Below, piece after piece: positions 28,409-35,778 of a stretch of 35,778 nucleotides of DNA. The DNA is from a virus, in the IMG/VR virus record IMGVR_UViG_3300032331_000961, positions 1 through 35,778 of that record; one strand, given 5' to 3'. Each line of letters starts with the position of its first letter. The stretch's first letter is position 1. Both the position numbers and the translations under genes were made by a program. Below the pieces are notes generated by a model, which saw only the letters and a list, made by a program, of their open reading frames with translations, was not told the origin of the DNA and did no database searches.

Positions 28409-28782
28409 TACTCTATTCTCCCAATGATTCCTTGTGGATTCCAATTACTTTGAGTGTCATTACCTAAAGAAGACTTTATATTTCCTTCTACTTTTGCACC
28501 AGTTAATGAGCCAAATTTACTTCCTGATTGTTGTAAAGGATACCCACAGTCGTAGCATCTTGGAGCAGCGTTTTGAACAGCCATATAGTTATTACTATTA
28601 CAATCAGGACATAACTGAGTTTGATTTGTGCTTCCAATACGAATGCTTGGTTGTTGAGGTTGTGGTGGAATATAAGGTGTCATAGGTTGTTGTGATGGTG
28701 GCATTGGGATATCTGCAGGACGTGCAACTGGCGCTGCTGGTTGCACACCTAATTGTTTAGACCACCAGTCTGCATTACTCAT
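28408..28782 (-). CDS. Hypothetical Pro/Gln-rich zinc-ribbon protein
   Basis: The first 50 residues are rich in Pro and Gln (PMPPSQQPMTPYIPPQPQQP) and disordered. CPDC and CYDCGYP (about 58-61 and 76-82) then make a zinc ribbon, followed by a Gly/Ser/Asn tail. Small proteins like this next to RecA/PolA in actinophages may tether replication proteins, but no function is known. It is coupled to RecA-like (TAATG) and overlaps the 44-residue gene upstream by 8 nt. Confidence 0.65.
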   Translation of the reverse strand: MSNADWWSKQLGVQPAAPVARPADIPMPPSQQPMTPYIPPQPQQPSIRIGSTNQTQLCPDCNSNNYMAVQNAAPRCYDCGYPLQQSGSKFGSLTGAKVEGNIKSSLGNDTQSNWNPQGIIGRIE

Positions 28783-28909
28783 GGTAAATTCCTAAACGTT
28801 CTGTACCAGTCCATTGTTTTTCACAACGTGTGCAGAGTACTGAAAAATCTTCTTGCAACCAAGTAATGCTGTACATTTTATGGCCAAACAATTTGCAAAG
28901 AAATCTCAT
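28775..28909 (-). CDS. 44-residue Cys-pair microprotein
   Basis: ATG 28909 overlaps the PolA stop (ATGA), with GGAGAAG as binding site, and the frame ends 8 nt inside the next gene. It begins MRFLCKLFGHK and has CTRC near residue 26-29. This pattern (a Cys and a Gly-His early, then C-x2-C) is common in small phage proteins and likely binds zinc. Confidence 0.6.
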   Translation of the reverse strand: MRFLCKLFGHKMYSITWLQEDFSVLCTRCEKQWTGTERLGIYHE

Positions 28910-30906
28910 TTTGCTTCTCCCCATTTGTTTACTATTTTGACATCAGCAATAAGCGGAACTGTAATCTCTGGAATTTTTATTCCTTCCATTGATTCCCGAA
29001 TTGCTTCGGCTACCTCTTCTGCGATGTCTTCACGAGCAACTGTAACTAACTCATCGTGTACAGTCAAAATGACATTAGCACCTGGTTCAGTTATAAAACA
29101 TGAATGTGCTCTAATAATGGCTAATTTCATTAAATCTGCTGCTGATCCTTGAATCACTGTATTAAAAGCCTGTCTTTCGGCTCGTGCTCTAAGTCCTATA
29201 TCTTTGCTTTTTAAATCAGGAAGGTAACGTCTGCGTCCTAAAACGGTTGGTACATACGGTACTGGACTTTTTGCTAAAGCCTGTCTAATAATTCGTGCTT
29301 TGTATTTTGATATGTCATGAAATTTTTCTGTAAATCTATTTAACAAACTTTTAGCATCAGTAACGGTACAACCAATGCTTGCTGCAATTTTATCTGGTCC
29401 TACTCCATAGGCAATAGATAGAACAAGAACCTTTCCTGCTTTGCGATCTACTCCCATTGTTTTACCAATTGTTGTGTAGATATCTTCTTTATCTAAATAG
29501 TTTTTCATCATAATTGGATCTTTTGAAAAAGCCGCAATAATTCTAGGTTCAATTTGAGAGTAATCAGCAACTATTAATTTGTGTCCAGGAGGAGCAACAA
29601 ATAGATTTCTAATTAAAGTTCCATACTGACCACCACTAGGTATGTTTTGTAAGTTAGGATCACTACTAGAAAACCTACCTGTTTCTGCGCCGTGTGCTTT
29701 AAAGTTTGTATGAACTCGGCCATTGATTAATAAACTTTTTTTATCAAAAACTTTTTCTTTACCCATTGTTGTTCTTGTAACTTCTCCACCTAAATACGGC
29801 ATAACATATGTGGTCATTAGTTTATTCAAATCTTGGTACTCTAAAATAGCGTCAACAAGTTCATCTTTTGATCTATAAAACTCAAGTGCGTCAGATGAAA
29901 CTGAGTAATGATTAATTGTTAAATTTTTAGGATCGGTTGCTGAAACTACTTGTCCTCGTGCAGTTAAGGCAACTCTTACTCTTAAGTTAGGTTTTATACC
30001 TCTTCCTTCTGGTTGAGGAGAAAACAATAATTCTTGTTTTTCTTTAACCGAATTCATTGCAAAAGGTTTTCCAGTTAATCTCCAAGCCTTGGCCCTTGCT
30101 AAATCAATATCTTTTTCAAGACTTGCTTTTAAAGAGATAAGTTCTTCAACATCAATTGTTGCTCCAGTTAACTCCATATCACACAGCGCTGGAATAAGGC
30201 TCATTTCTAATTCCCAAACATCTTTTAATCCGTTTTGTAATTTTGGATAAAAAGTTTTATATAAATTCCAAGTAACTTCGGCATCAATTCCTGCGTACTT
30301 AGCAACTACAGAAAAAGCATGTGCTTCAACTTCGGCACCTACACCCTTTTCTACTTTTAAACTTAACTCTCTTTCAGCACAAGCAGCAAGACTTAAAGAT
30401 GTTCGATTTCGATTGTCAATAACAAACGACGCCATTAAAGTATCGAAAAACGGTTTTAAAGGAACAACTCCTCGATAGTATTTAGCAACTGATTTAAGAT
30501 CAAACTTTACATTATGACCAATTTTTAATTTATCACTAAAAAATAATGGCTTTAGTTCTTTAAACACTTCGCCAGGAAGCAACTGTGCAGGTGGCGCATC
30601 AAAAACTGGTTTCCATTTTGCTTGGTTCTTTGAGTAATCAGCATCGGTTAAAGGTTTACCAGCAACTGCCTTGCGTTGACCACTTAACAAAATTTCTTTA
30701 TCCCAATTTAAAAATTCTCCATTTGGATGACCCATTGGAATAACATCTGTTCGTCCTTCTGTTGCAAAAGAAATCCATAACACATCATTAACTACAGGTT
30801 GTAACCTATTATCTCCAACAGTTTCTACATCAAAAGCAAAAGCATCTACTTGTAAATAATACTCAACAAGATCTTTTAATTGATCTTTGTTTGTAATAAT
30901 GTTCAT
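28906..30906 (-). CDS. polA: Family A DNA polymerase (PolA), Leu762 type
   Basis: A 666-residue replicative Pol I-type enzyme. The 3'-5' exonuclease domain shows FDVET (D26, E28), and 5'-nuclease sequence is absent as in most phage PolA. Polymerase motif A is ADYSQIEPR with D448. Motif B has R488, K492 and L496, then YG. Motif C is VHDE with D618. L496 sits four residues after the motif B Lys, the position of E. coli Phe762; viral PolA with Leu there has been associated in the literature with less virulent, temperate-like phages. GAGGAG precedes the ATG. A hairpin at 30935-30964 lies in the 76-bp leader. Confidence 0.95.
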   Translation of the reverse strand: MNIITNKDQLKDLVEYYLQVDAFAFDVETVGDNRLQPVVNDVLWISFATEGRTDVIPMGHPNGEFLNWDKEILLSGQRKAVAGKPLTDADYSKNQAKWKPVFDAPPAQLLPGEVFKELKPLFFSDKLKIGHNVKFDLKSVAKYYRGVVPLKPFFDTLMASFVIDNRNRTSLSLAACAERELSLKVEKGVGAEVEAHAFSVVAKYAGIDAEVTWNLYKTFYPKLQNGLKDVWELEMSLIPALCDMELTGATIDVEELISLKASLEKDIDLARAKAWRLTGKPFAMNSVKEKQELLFSPQPEGRGIKPNLRVRVALTARGQVVSATDPKNLTINHYSVSSDALEFYRSKDELVDAILEYQDLNKLMTTYVMPYLGGEVTRTTMGKEKVFDKKSLLINGRVHTNFKAHGAETGRFSSSDPNLQNIPSGGQYGTLIRNLFVAPPGHKLIVADYSQIEPRIIAAFSKDPIMMKNYLDKEDIYTTIGKTMGVDRKAGKVLVLSIAYGVGPDKIAASIGCTVTDAKSLLNRFTEKFHDISKYKARIIRQALAKSPVPYVPTVLGRRRYLPDLKSKDIGLRARAERQAFNTVIQGSAADLMKLAIIRAHSCFITEPGANVILTVHDELVTVAREDIAEEVAEAIRESMEGIKIPEITVPLIADVKIVNKWGEAK

Positions 30907-30934
30907 AATTTCTCCTCATTAAGTTAGTAAGTGG

Positions 30935-30964
30935 GGAGCCTGAGAACGGAAATAAACAGGCTCC
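30935..30964 (-). terminator. Hairpin upstream of PolA
   Basis: GGAGCCTG (30935-30942) and CAGGCTCC (30957-30964) form a perfect 8-bp stem with a 14-nt loop in one of the longer gaps of the leftward operon. No T-run follows on the minus strand, so attenuation or RNA processing before polA is as likely as termination. Confidence 0.45.
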
Positions 30965-30982
30965 ACCACATTGGAATCTTGG

Positions 30983-31642
30983 TTAGACCAAGGAGCGAGC
31001 AATCTTTAGCATTTCGGAGCGAGGGGTCTCTCGAATTACTTCGGCTGTATACGGAACAGCCCGTGCTACTAACTCTTGAACCTCATCGAGGTTCAACTTC
31101 CATTCCTCCGCTAGGTCACGACCACGAACAAACTCCATAGTGTAATTTGTTGTAGGTCCTGTACCCATCCGAGAAATTTCCCAGAACTCTTTTGACAGAG
31201 GTCCTTTGCGCTCATCTTCGTGAGACTTTTTAATTAAACGTGCAAGTGTTGGTGGGGCTGTCAGGATTTGTACACCCTGTGCTTCACCAGTTAATACAAG
31301 CACATTAAAGGCAAACCGTGAACGTGGTTTACTTCCGAGAATATCTGTAAATGGATCATTCTCTGCTAGTGCAACAAAAGATTTTTTGCCAGTAGGGCGT
31401 TCAATCCAGTGTTGTTCATAGACACGGAAAGGTCCGTCTTCTAAGAATTTAATTAATTGTGGTTGTTCAGAGAAACGAAACTCTGTTGGAAACTCGGAAG
31501 AGTTCTCAGTTAAAAGAGCCTCTGCTGCTTCCCAACCTTGTTGAACCGTAGTACCAATTTTTGGTTCTGCGGTTTCGCTATCTTCGTCCAAGTAACTTGC
31601 AGGGTTTGCTGCAACGTCATCGGTTGGTTTAGTTATTGGCAT
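30983..31642 (-). CDS. Possible ssDNA-binding protein
   Basis: The 219-residue protein lies between the HTH gene and polA, the usual place for an SSB. The middle (about 55-130) is beta-rich with many aromatic residues (FRFSEQPQLIKFLEDGPFRVYEQHW; RSRFAFNVLVLTG), as expected for an OB-like barrel. The C-terminal third is helical and charged, lacking the classic acidic tip. I do not see a definite SSB signature, so this is from position and pattern only. Confidence 0.45.
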   Translation of the reverse strand: MPITKPTDDVAANPASYLDEDSETAEPKIGTTVQQGWEAAEALLTENSSEFPTEFRFSEQPQLIKFLEDGPFRVYEQHWIERPTGKKSFVALAENDPFTDILGSKPRSRFAFNVLVLTGEAQGVQILTAPPTLARLIKKSHEDERKGPLSKEFWEISRMGTGPTTNYTMEFVRGRDLAEEWKLNLDEVQELVARAVPYTAEVIRETPRSEMLKIARSLV

Positions 31643-31702
31643 TTATTTCTTCTTTCGGTAATGAGGCACGGAGTATGTTGTATCGCTGTACAACTTTAAT
31701 AT

Positions 31703-32179
31703 CTACTGGCTCTCGGTGGATGTGATTTCCTTCCAGCGGTTTATTAAAGCCTCTGTAAGGTCTTCTTGGTTAGACCACTCTACACGAGCAGAACCTAGTA
31801 AGCCACGCTTTGAAAACTCTTCAATAGCAGACTCAATTAATGCTCTGGTGTACACCCTGTTTCCCCCGATCTTTTCTCCTTTTAGAGTTTTAGATCTAAG
31901 TCTATAAGGTGCTCGAGGTATGTAGCCTTTTCTTTCCCATAGGCGAACAGTAACAATAGTTTTTTCCAATGCTAGTGCAAATGCACCGATTGTAAATACT
32001 TCTGTTTCTTTTCCACCCAGTGTTTTAACGATTGGGTTTGCATCCCAACCATTACTCTCCCCGTTTTTACGGCGAGAAACTTTTGGATCTTCTTCACGAC
32101 GTTTTCTTTTAGAACCTGGAATGTATTCCAAATCAGCAAACGCTTCTAAAATCTCATCGTCTCCACGTAATCCAGCCAT
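31703..32179 (-). CDS. MerR-like HTH DNA-binding protein
   Basis: The region about 58-115 reads FTIGAFALALEKTIVTVRLWERKGYIP, a MerR-type helix-turn-helix with the WERKG turn, followed by GGNRVYTRALIES, the wing and recognition tail. A basic N-terminal segment and a Trp-containing tail flank it. Such proteins can control operon transcription or act at the replication origin. It sits 3 nt after the coiled-coil gene and 60 bp before the SSB candidate. Confidence 0.75.
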   Translation of the reverse strand: MAGLRGDDEILEAFADLEYIPGSKRKRREEDPKVSRRKNGESNGWDANPIVKTLGGKETEVFTIGAFALALEKTIVTVRLWERKGYIPRAPYRLRSKTLKGEKIGGNRVYTRALIESAIEEFSKRGLLGSARVEWSNQEDLTEALINRWKEITSTESQ

Positions 32180-32181
32180 AA

Positions 32182-32622
32182 TTATCTCTTATTTAAAATC
32201 AAAGCCCAAACAATTTTTTGTGGGTACATTAAGTCAACCTCTTCCTCAGTTAACTTCCCCTCATACAATGCGGCCATCAAAGCATCCTCATCAATAACCT
32301 GAATAGTTTTATACAACTCAGTTTCAAGACCTTTGGACACAATTAAATTATCAGCCATTTGTGGGTCAATTTTACGAGACACTCTTTTTTGTTTTTGTAA
32401 CATAGTTACACCATCTATTTCAGTAGATAGTTCAACAAACAAGTTACCACTGCCGTCTAGTTCACCGTTAGCATCTATGTCTTCAAATAATTTTTCTCTT
32501 AAAGATTTTATTTCTGACTCAAAATACTCAATTTGTTTTTTAAAAAAGATATATTGTTTAGCCTGGGATTCAAGATCATCTACTGCAGGAACTCTTGGTT
32601 CTTCTTCTTTTACTCTTGCCAT
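32182..32622 (-). CDS. Hypothetical 146-residue coiled-coil protein
   Basis: Residues about 15-50 form a charged amphipathic helix likely to be a coiled coil (ESQAKQYIFFKKQIEYFES). A short beta segment and a helical acidic C-terminus follow. No cysteines or membrane segment are present. Located between the SNF2 helicase and HTH genes in the replication operon, it may be a loader or scaffold. No family is recognised. Confidence 0.6.
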   Translation of the reverse strand: MARVKEEEPRVPAVDDLESQAKQYIFFKKQIEYFESEIKSLREKLFEDIDANGELDGSGNLFVELSTEIDGVTMLQKQKRVSRKIDPQMADNLIVSKGLETELYKTIQVIDEDALMAALYEGKLTEEEVDLMYPQKIVWALILNKR

Positions 32623-32632
32623 GTTAACCCCC

Positions 32633-34204
32633 TCAAGGTCGTTGTTTCTGTAGGAAACCTATCAGACTTCCTACTGTTAGGTCAATTCCACCTTTGGAAT
32701 TAATGCCTGATCCATCTAGAACAGCGTCTGCTACAGCGTTTTTTTGTTGAAGCATTTCGTGTTGACGTTCCTCTATTGAATTTTCTACTATTAAGTCTTG
32801 AATTACAATGCTAGGCCATCTACTTGATGCCCGTTTAATTCTTCCATTTCTTTGTACGGCTAACCCTGCCGACCAAGGTAGGTCATAATTTATTAATAGA
32901 TTTGCTACAGGTAGGTCAACTCCGTAACCGCCAGCATCTGAAGAAATAAATACTCTGCACTCTGGATCAGTTAAAAATTTTGTTTTACTTGCTTCTTTTT
33001 CTTTAGCATTCATATTTCCTGTATACAAGGTTCCACCAACAATGCTTTGGATTCTAGACAGCATACCTACGTACGAAGTAAATATAACTACTTTTGCATC
33101 TGGGTCTGTTTCTAAATGATCTAATACATATGTTTTTAATATATCTAACTTTGGATGTTTAGTTAACTCATTTAATAAATCTCTTTCTTTTAACCCATAT
33201 ACGTAAGCACTGCCCTCTCCATCTTGTTTTTGAAACTTTACAACACTATCTGCAAGTAGTTCAGGATGATCACACAACATCCTTAATGCAGTTATTTTAG
33301 ACATAATAGACCCACGTAACATGTCCGCTTGATTTCCCATCCTACTGTCATGGCCGTAATGAGATGTTAATGAAAAACTAGTGCCCAACAGTTGTTGCGC
33401 TTCATAGAGTTCTTGACTTAGTTCATCAGCAATAAAGTTGTACAGTAAAGATGTTTTATTATCTAATGATATTTTGATTGGATCTAGATGAATGGTGTCA
33501 GGTAAATAAGGAGCCACATCGGAATCTGTTTGAACTTTTCTAACAGAAATTGTTTTCATTTTTTCATGAAAGATAGGTAAATTTCTATACCTTTGAACAC
33601 CCCCAAAATGATTTCTAACAATAAACGTTTGATCAAATAAATCAAATCTTCCAAGTAGTTTTGGATCTACAAATTGCATGATGCTATACAACTCTTCTGG
33701 CTTACCATTTTCAATAGGTGTACCAGTAAGAGCAAACCTAATTGGAACATTTGCTGATAATTTTTTAACAGCCTTTGAACGTTTAGATCTAAAGCCTTTA
33801 ATTGCTGTGGCTTCATCGCAGACTATTGCGCCCCAATCTTCGTCTTTAATAGAGTCCCAATCATTAACCACTGTTTCATAGTTGCAGATAATGTAATCGG
33901 GAGATCTTACTCCACTAAGTTCTCTATCCCAACGAATTAACCTAGTACTTTTTGAACCATCTATAACTACAGTTCTTGCATCAGAAAACTTTTGAATTTC
34001 TTTTTCCCATTGGTACTTTAAACTAGACAAAGCAATTACTAAAATAGGTTTAGTTAATTCACCAGTTTCTTTTAATTTTTCTAAGGCTGCAATAGTCATA
34101 CAAGTTTTTCCTAAACCCATTTCATAAGCAACAAGCATTTGTTTTCGAACAACCATTTTGTCTACTGCCTCTGGCTGATATGGTTTTAAAATTCCTTTAA
34201 ACAT
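32633..34204 (-). CDS. SNF2-family DEAD-like helicase/translocase
   Basis: A 523-residue superfamily 2 ATPase. Motif I is EMGLGKT (28-34), motif II is DEAT (130-133), motif III is ALTGTPIEN, and motifs V-VI are YGVDLP and QRNGRIKR. SNF2/Rad54-like phage enzymes translocate on duplex DNA and assist replication or recombination. Both RecA-like lobes are complete. No accessory DNA-binding domain is visible, so this is a minimal form. The start overlaps the 57-residue zinc-ribbon gene by 8 nt. Confidence 0.92.
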   Translation of the reverse strand: MFKGILKPYQPEAVDKMVVRKQMLVAYEMGLGKTCMTIAALEKLKETGELTKPILVIALSSLKYQWEKEIQKFSDARTVVIDGSKSTRLIRWDRELSGVRSPDYIICNYETVVNDWDSIKDEDWGAIVCDEATAIKGFRSKRSKAVKKLSANVPIRFALTGTPIENGKPEELYSIMQFVDPKLLGRFDLFDQTFIVRNHFGGVQRYRNLPIFHEKMKTISVRKVQTDSDVAPYLPDTIHLDPIKISLDNKTSLLYNFIADELSQELYEAQQLLGTSFSLTSHYGHDSRMGNQADMLRGSIMSKITALRMLCDHPELLADSVVKFQKQDGEGSAYVYGLKERDLLNELTKHPKLDILKTYVLDHLETDPDAKVVIFTSYVGMLSRIQSIVGGTLYTGNMNAKEKEASKTKFLTDPECRVFISSDAGGYGVDLPVANLLINYDLPWSAGLAVQRNGRIKRASSRWPSIVIQDLIVENSIEERQHEMLQQKNAVADAVLDGSGINSKGGIDLTVGSLIGFLQKQRP

Positions 34205-34370
34205 TATCTATTGGCGTTGGGGCGGTTGCTAACGCACCACACAAAGCGCACTCCATATCTAACATATATAAAGATATTTCACTATCTTCAAACATTGCTT
34301 TTACATTCCACAAAGTGGAACCACAGATACACACCTCTAATGGATTATCCCTATCTCGAAGATCCATCAT
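34197..34370 (-). CDS. 57-residue zinc-ribbon microprotein
   Basis: ATG 34370 overlaps the primase stop (ATGA), and the frame ends 8 nt inside the helicase gene. CICG (about 14-17) and CALCG (41-45) provide three to four cysteine ligands. The rest is acidic. It sits between primase and helicase and may contact either. Confidence 0.65.
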   Translation of the reverse strand: MMDLRDRDNPLEVCICGSTLWNVKAMFEDSEISLYMLDMECALCGALATAPTPIDNV

Positions 34371-35323
34371 AAGTATGCTGCTTTACCTAAGACAGACGTA
34401 CGTGCTGTTTGTATCCCACGTTTAATTTCTTCTTCAGTCATATCCCCAACATCTTTAACATCAATTCCTGTGTAATTAAAGTAGGAAAGTTCCATGCCAT
34501 ACTTATGAGAAAACCCACGCATCTGTTCGTTAGCAATATGCCCTGCTTTATCATTATCAAATGCTGCTATAACTTTAGGAACACGGCGCATAATCTTTGC
34601 TTGATCTTCACTAATTATTGCTCCAAAAGTAGAGATTGCTTGATAACCTAAACCAGTAAGTCGAACAGCATCTAGAGGCGACTCCACAACAAGTAAATAA
34701 TTGTTAATTAAATCATCATCCATAATTTCTACACCAAATACTGTTTTAGATTTCTTTACTCCTGCTGGTTGATTCTTAAAGAAACGACCACGGGCACCTT
34801 TTTCTTGCCAACCCCACAAGGAACCGTCGTTGGGATCTCTAATTGGAAGAATCCAAGACTCAAGTTTTGTATCCCACCTAACGCCGTGAGCATCTACTGA
34901 TCCTCGTGTTAAAAATCTTTTCTTTAATTCAATATCAGGTGCATCGGTATACACAGCAAGGCGAGCCTCTGACATCGGTATTTGCTCTGGTTCTGCTTGA
35001 ATGTACTGTGGTAATTCTTTAATCCTTTTCATCAAAGAATCAATAGGTAGTTCAGCAGTGTCGTCTATATAGTCGCGAGCATCGTGATAATCAATTCCTT
35101 TTATGTCAGAAATTAATGTATAAATATTTCCTTTATAACCACATGAAAAACAGATATGAGCACCTGTCTCAGAATTAATCCACCAAGAAGGTCTGTGATC
35201 TTCTTTACCAGTTCTTGCTTTGTGCATTGGACATAAGCCATTGACTTCAGTTCCTCGTTGAGCGTGAAGTGGTATCTCTAAAAATAATAAAATCTTTTCA
35301 ACATCAATCACACCCGCCCCCAA
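34367..35323 (-). CDS. DnaG-type primase (CHC2 + TOPRIM)
   Basis: A 318-residue primase. The zinc-binding domain has C31, H34, C58 and C61 (CPMH...CFSC), followed by the short connecting region. The TOPRIM domain shows VVESPLDA with E214 and FDNDKAG with D256 and D258. It makes RNA primers for the family A polymerase and works with the DnaB-like helicase encoded just upstream, as in T7 gp4 but split into two genes. The usual DnaG C-terminal helicase-binding domain is missing, since the protein ends soon after TOPRIM. It overlaps the helicase gene by 16 nt. Confidence 0.9.
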   Translation of the reverse strand: MGAGVIDVEKILLFLEIPLHAQRGTEVNGLCPMHKARTGKEDHRPSWWINSETGAHICFSCGYKGNIYTLISDIKGIDYHDARDYIDDTAELPIDSLMKRIKELPQYIQAEPEQIPMSEARLAVYTDAPDIELKKRFLTRGSVDAHGVRWDTKLESWILPIRDPNDGSLWGWQEKGARGRFFKNQPAGVKKSKTVFGVEIMDDDLINNYLLVVESPLDAVRLTGLGYQAISTFGAIISEDQAKIMRRVPKVIAAFDNDKAGHIANEQMRGFSHKYGMELSYFNYTGIDVKDVGDMTEEEIKRGIQTARTSVLGKAAYL

Positions 35324-35778
35324 TCAGAACAGAAAGTGCACTTCATCATTTGTTCTTCATCATGGAAACAACCTGTTTCCCAACGCCAAGTTAGAGCGGT
35401 CTCACTTGGTCCACAGTTACGGCTAGCAACAATCTTTAATAACCGAATATCTTCATCTTCTTCTACTGGTTCAAGACCAAGAATTACATCTGAGTCTTGG
35501 AAAAATGATGATGAATAACCTATTGAATCTGCAGTAACTTTTCCAGCACGCATTTTCCATAACAAAGTTTGTGTAGTAATAATAACTGGTTTATTAATTC
35601 TTTGAGCAAGTCTTTTTAACGAACGAGTAACATTTGTAATTGCTTGTGGAGTATTCATTTCTCCACTTACTTCATCAAGCATAAGGTAAACACCGTCAAC
35701 AAAAACAATGTCTGGTTTTGTTTGTTCAATTTTTGCTGCTAATGCAGATACGGTGATGCCATTTACAGCGTCTATTAA
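35308..35778 (-). CDS. DnaB-like replicative helicase, C-terminal part (cut by window edge)
   Basis: The frame is open to the right edge, so only the last 156 residues are present. They contain the RecA-like motor's Walker B strand (KPDIVFVDGVYLM), a sensor-like TTQTLLW region, the QDSDVILGL segment, and a late Arg region (IVASRNCGPSE) corresponding to the arginine finger and motif H4 area. An internal ATG at 35682 is not the true start. The last residues hold CTFC. It unwinds DNA at the fork and pairs with the primase directly downstream. Confidence 0.8.
   Translation of the reverse strand, partial: LIDAVNGITVSALAAKIEQTKPDIVFVDGVYLMLDEVSGEMNTPQAITNVTRSLKRLAQRINKPVIITTQTLLWKMRAGKVTADSIGYSSSFFQDSDVILGLEPVEEDEDIRLLKIVASRNCGPSETALTWRWETGCFHDEEQMMKCTFCSDWGRV

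Overview
The window looks like the early/replication and accessory half of an AT-rich, temperate, tailed-phage-type genome (phage or prophage) infecting an actinobacterium. The actinobacterial assignment is inferred from two WhiB-like proteins, an MSMEG_6728-like glycosylase, a C-x-C-x2-C mini-motif of a type I associate with actinophage proteins, and many small zinc-ribbon proteins; the low GC would suit low-GC freshwater actinobacteria. I recognise no capsid, portal, terminase or tail gene, no rRNA or tRNA, no IS element and no CRISPR array.

Layout: (1) 1-1240 is a gene-free, palindrome-rich control region. (2) 1241-12631 is transcribed rightward. It holds two small unknowns, an AAA+ (MoxR/CobS/CbbQ-like) ATPase with a VWA/HExxH (CobT-like) partner, two unknowns, an HNH endonuclease and a train of micro-genes. 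The micro-genes include several zinc-ribbon-like proteins, a 52-residue protein resembling sigma-70 region 4.2, a WhiB-like protein, a Pyr_excise/MSMEG_6728-like glycosylase and an excisionase-like HTH. The arm ends with a tyrosine integrase behind a strong-looking terminator and promoter/operator, a secreted or membrane-anchored SLT muramidase, and one unknown. (3) 12625-35778 is transcribed leftward as one tightly overlapping run. In transcription order it contains a DnaB-like helicase (cut by the window edge), a CHC2/TOPRIM primase, SNF2 helicase, MerR-like HTH, a possible SSB, PolA, RecA-like ATPase, Hjc-like nuclease, second WhiB-like protein, Cas4-like nuclease, secreted subtilisin, DUF6378-like protein, RuvC-like resolvase and SpoVS-like protein. 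After these come about a dozen small unknown genes, then a nucleotidyltransferase, a HAD-like protein that appears to start at ATT, a possible TGT/DpdA-like TIM-barrel protein, and an adenosylcobalamin-dependent ribonucleotide reductase.

How the genes fit together: the leftward run supplies a nearly complete replication, recombination and dNTP-supply set. The rightward arm looks regulatory and lysogeny-related (integrase, excisionase candidate, WhiB, sigma-4 mimic). PolA carries Leu at the position equivalent to E. coli Phe762, which fits the integrase-based inference of a temperate life style. The two transcription units converge at about 12.63 kb with overlapping stop codons and no terminator between them.

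Most interesting leads: the sigma-4-like microprotein beside WhiB; the CobS/CobT-like pair in the same genome as a B12-dependent reductase; covarying TTC-centred mini-hairpins and nested AAGTTAGTT hairpins in the intergenic DNA; a signal-peptide-bearing subtilisin inside a replication operon; and the ATT-started HAD gene whose nucleophile position is Ser.
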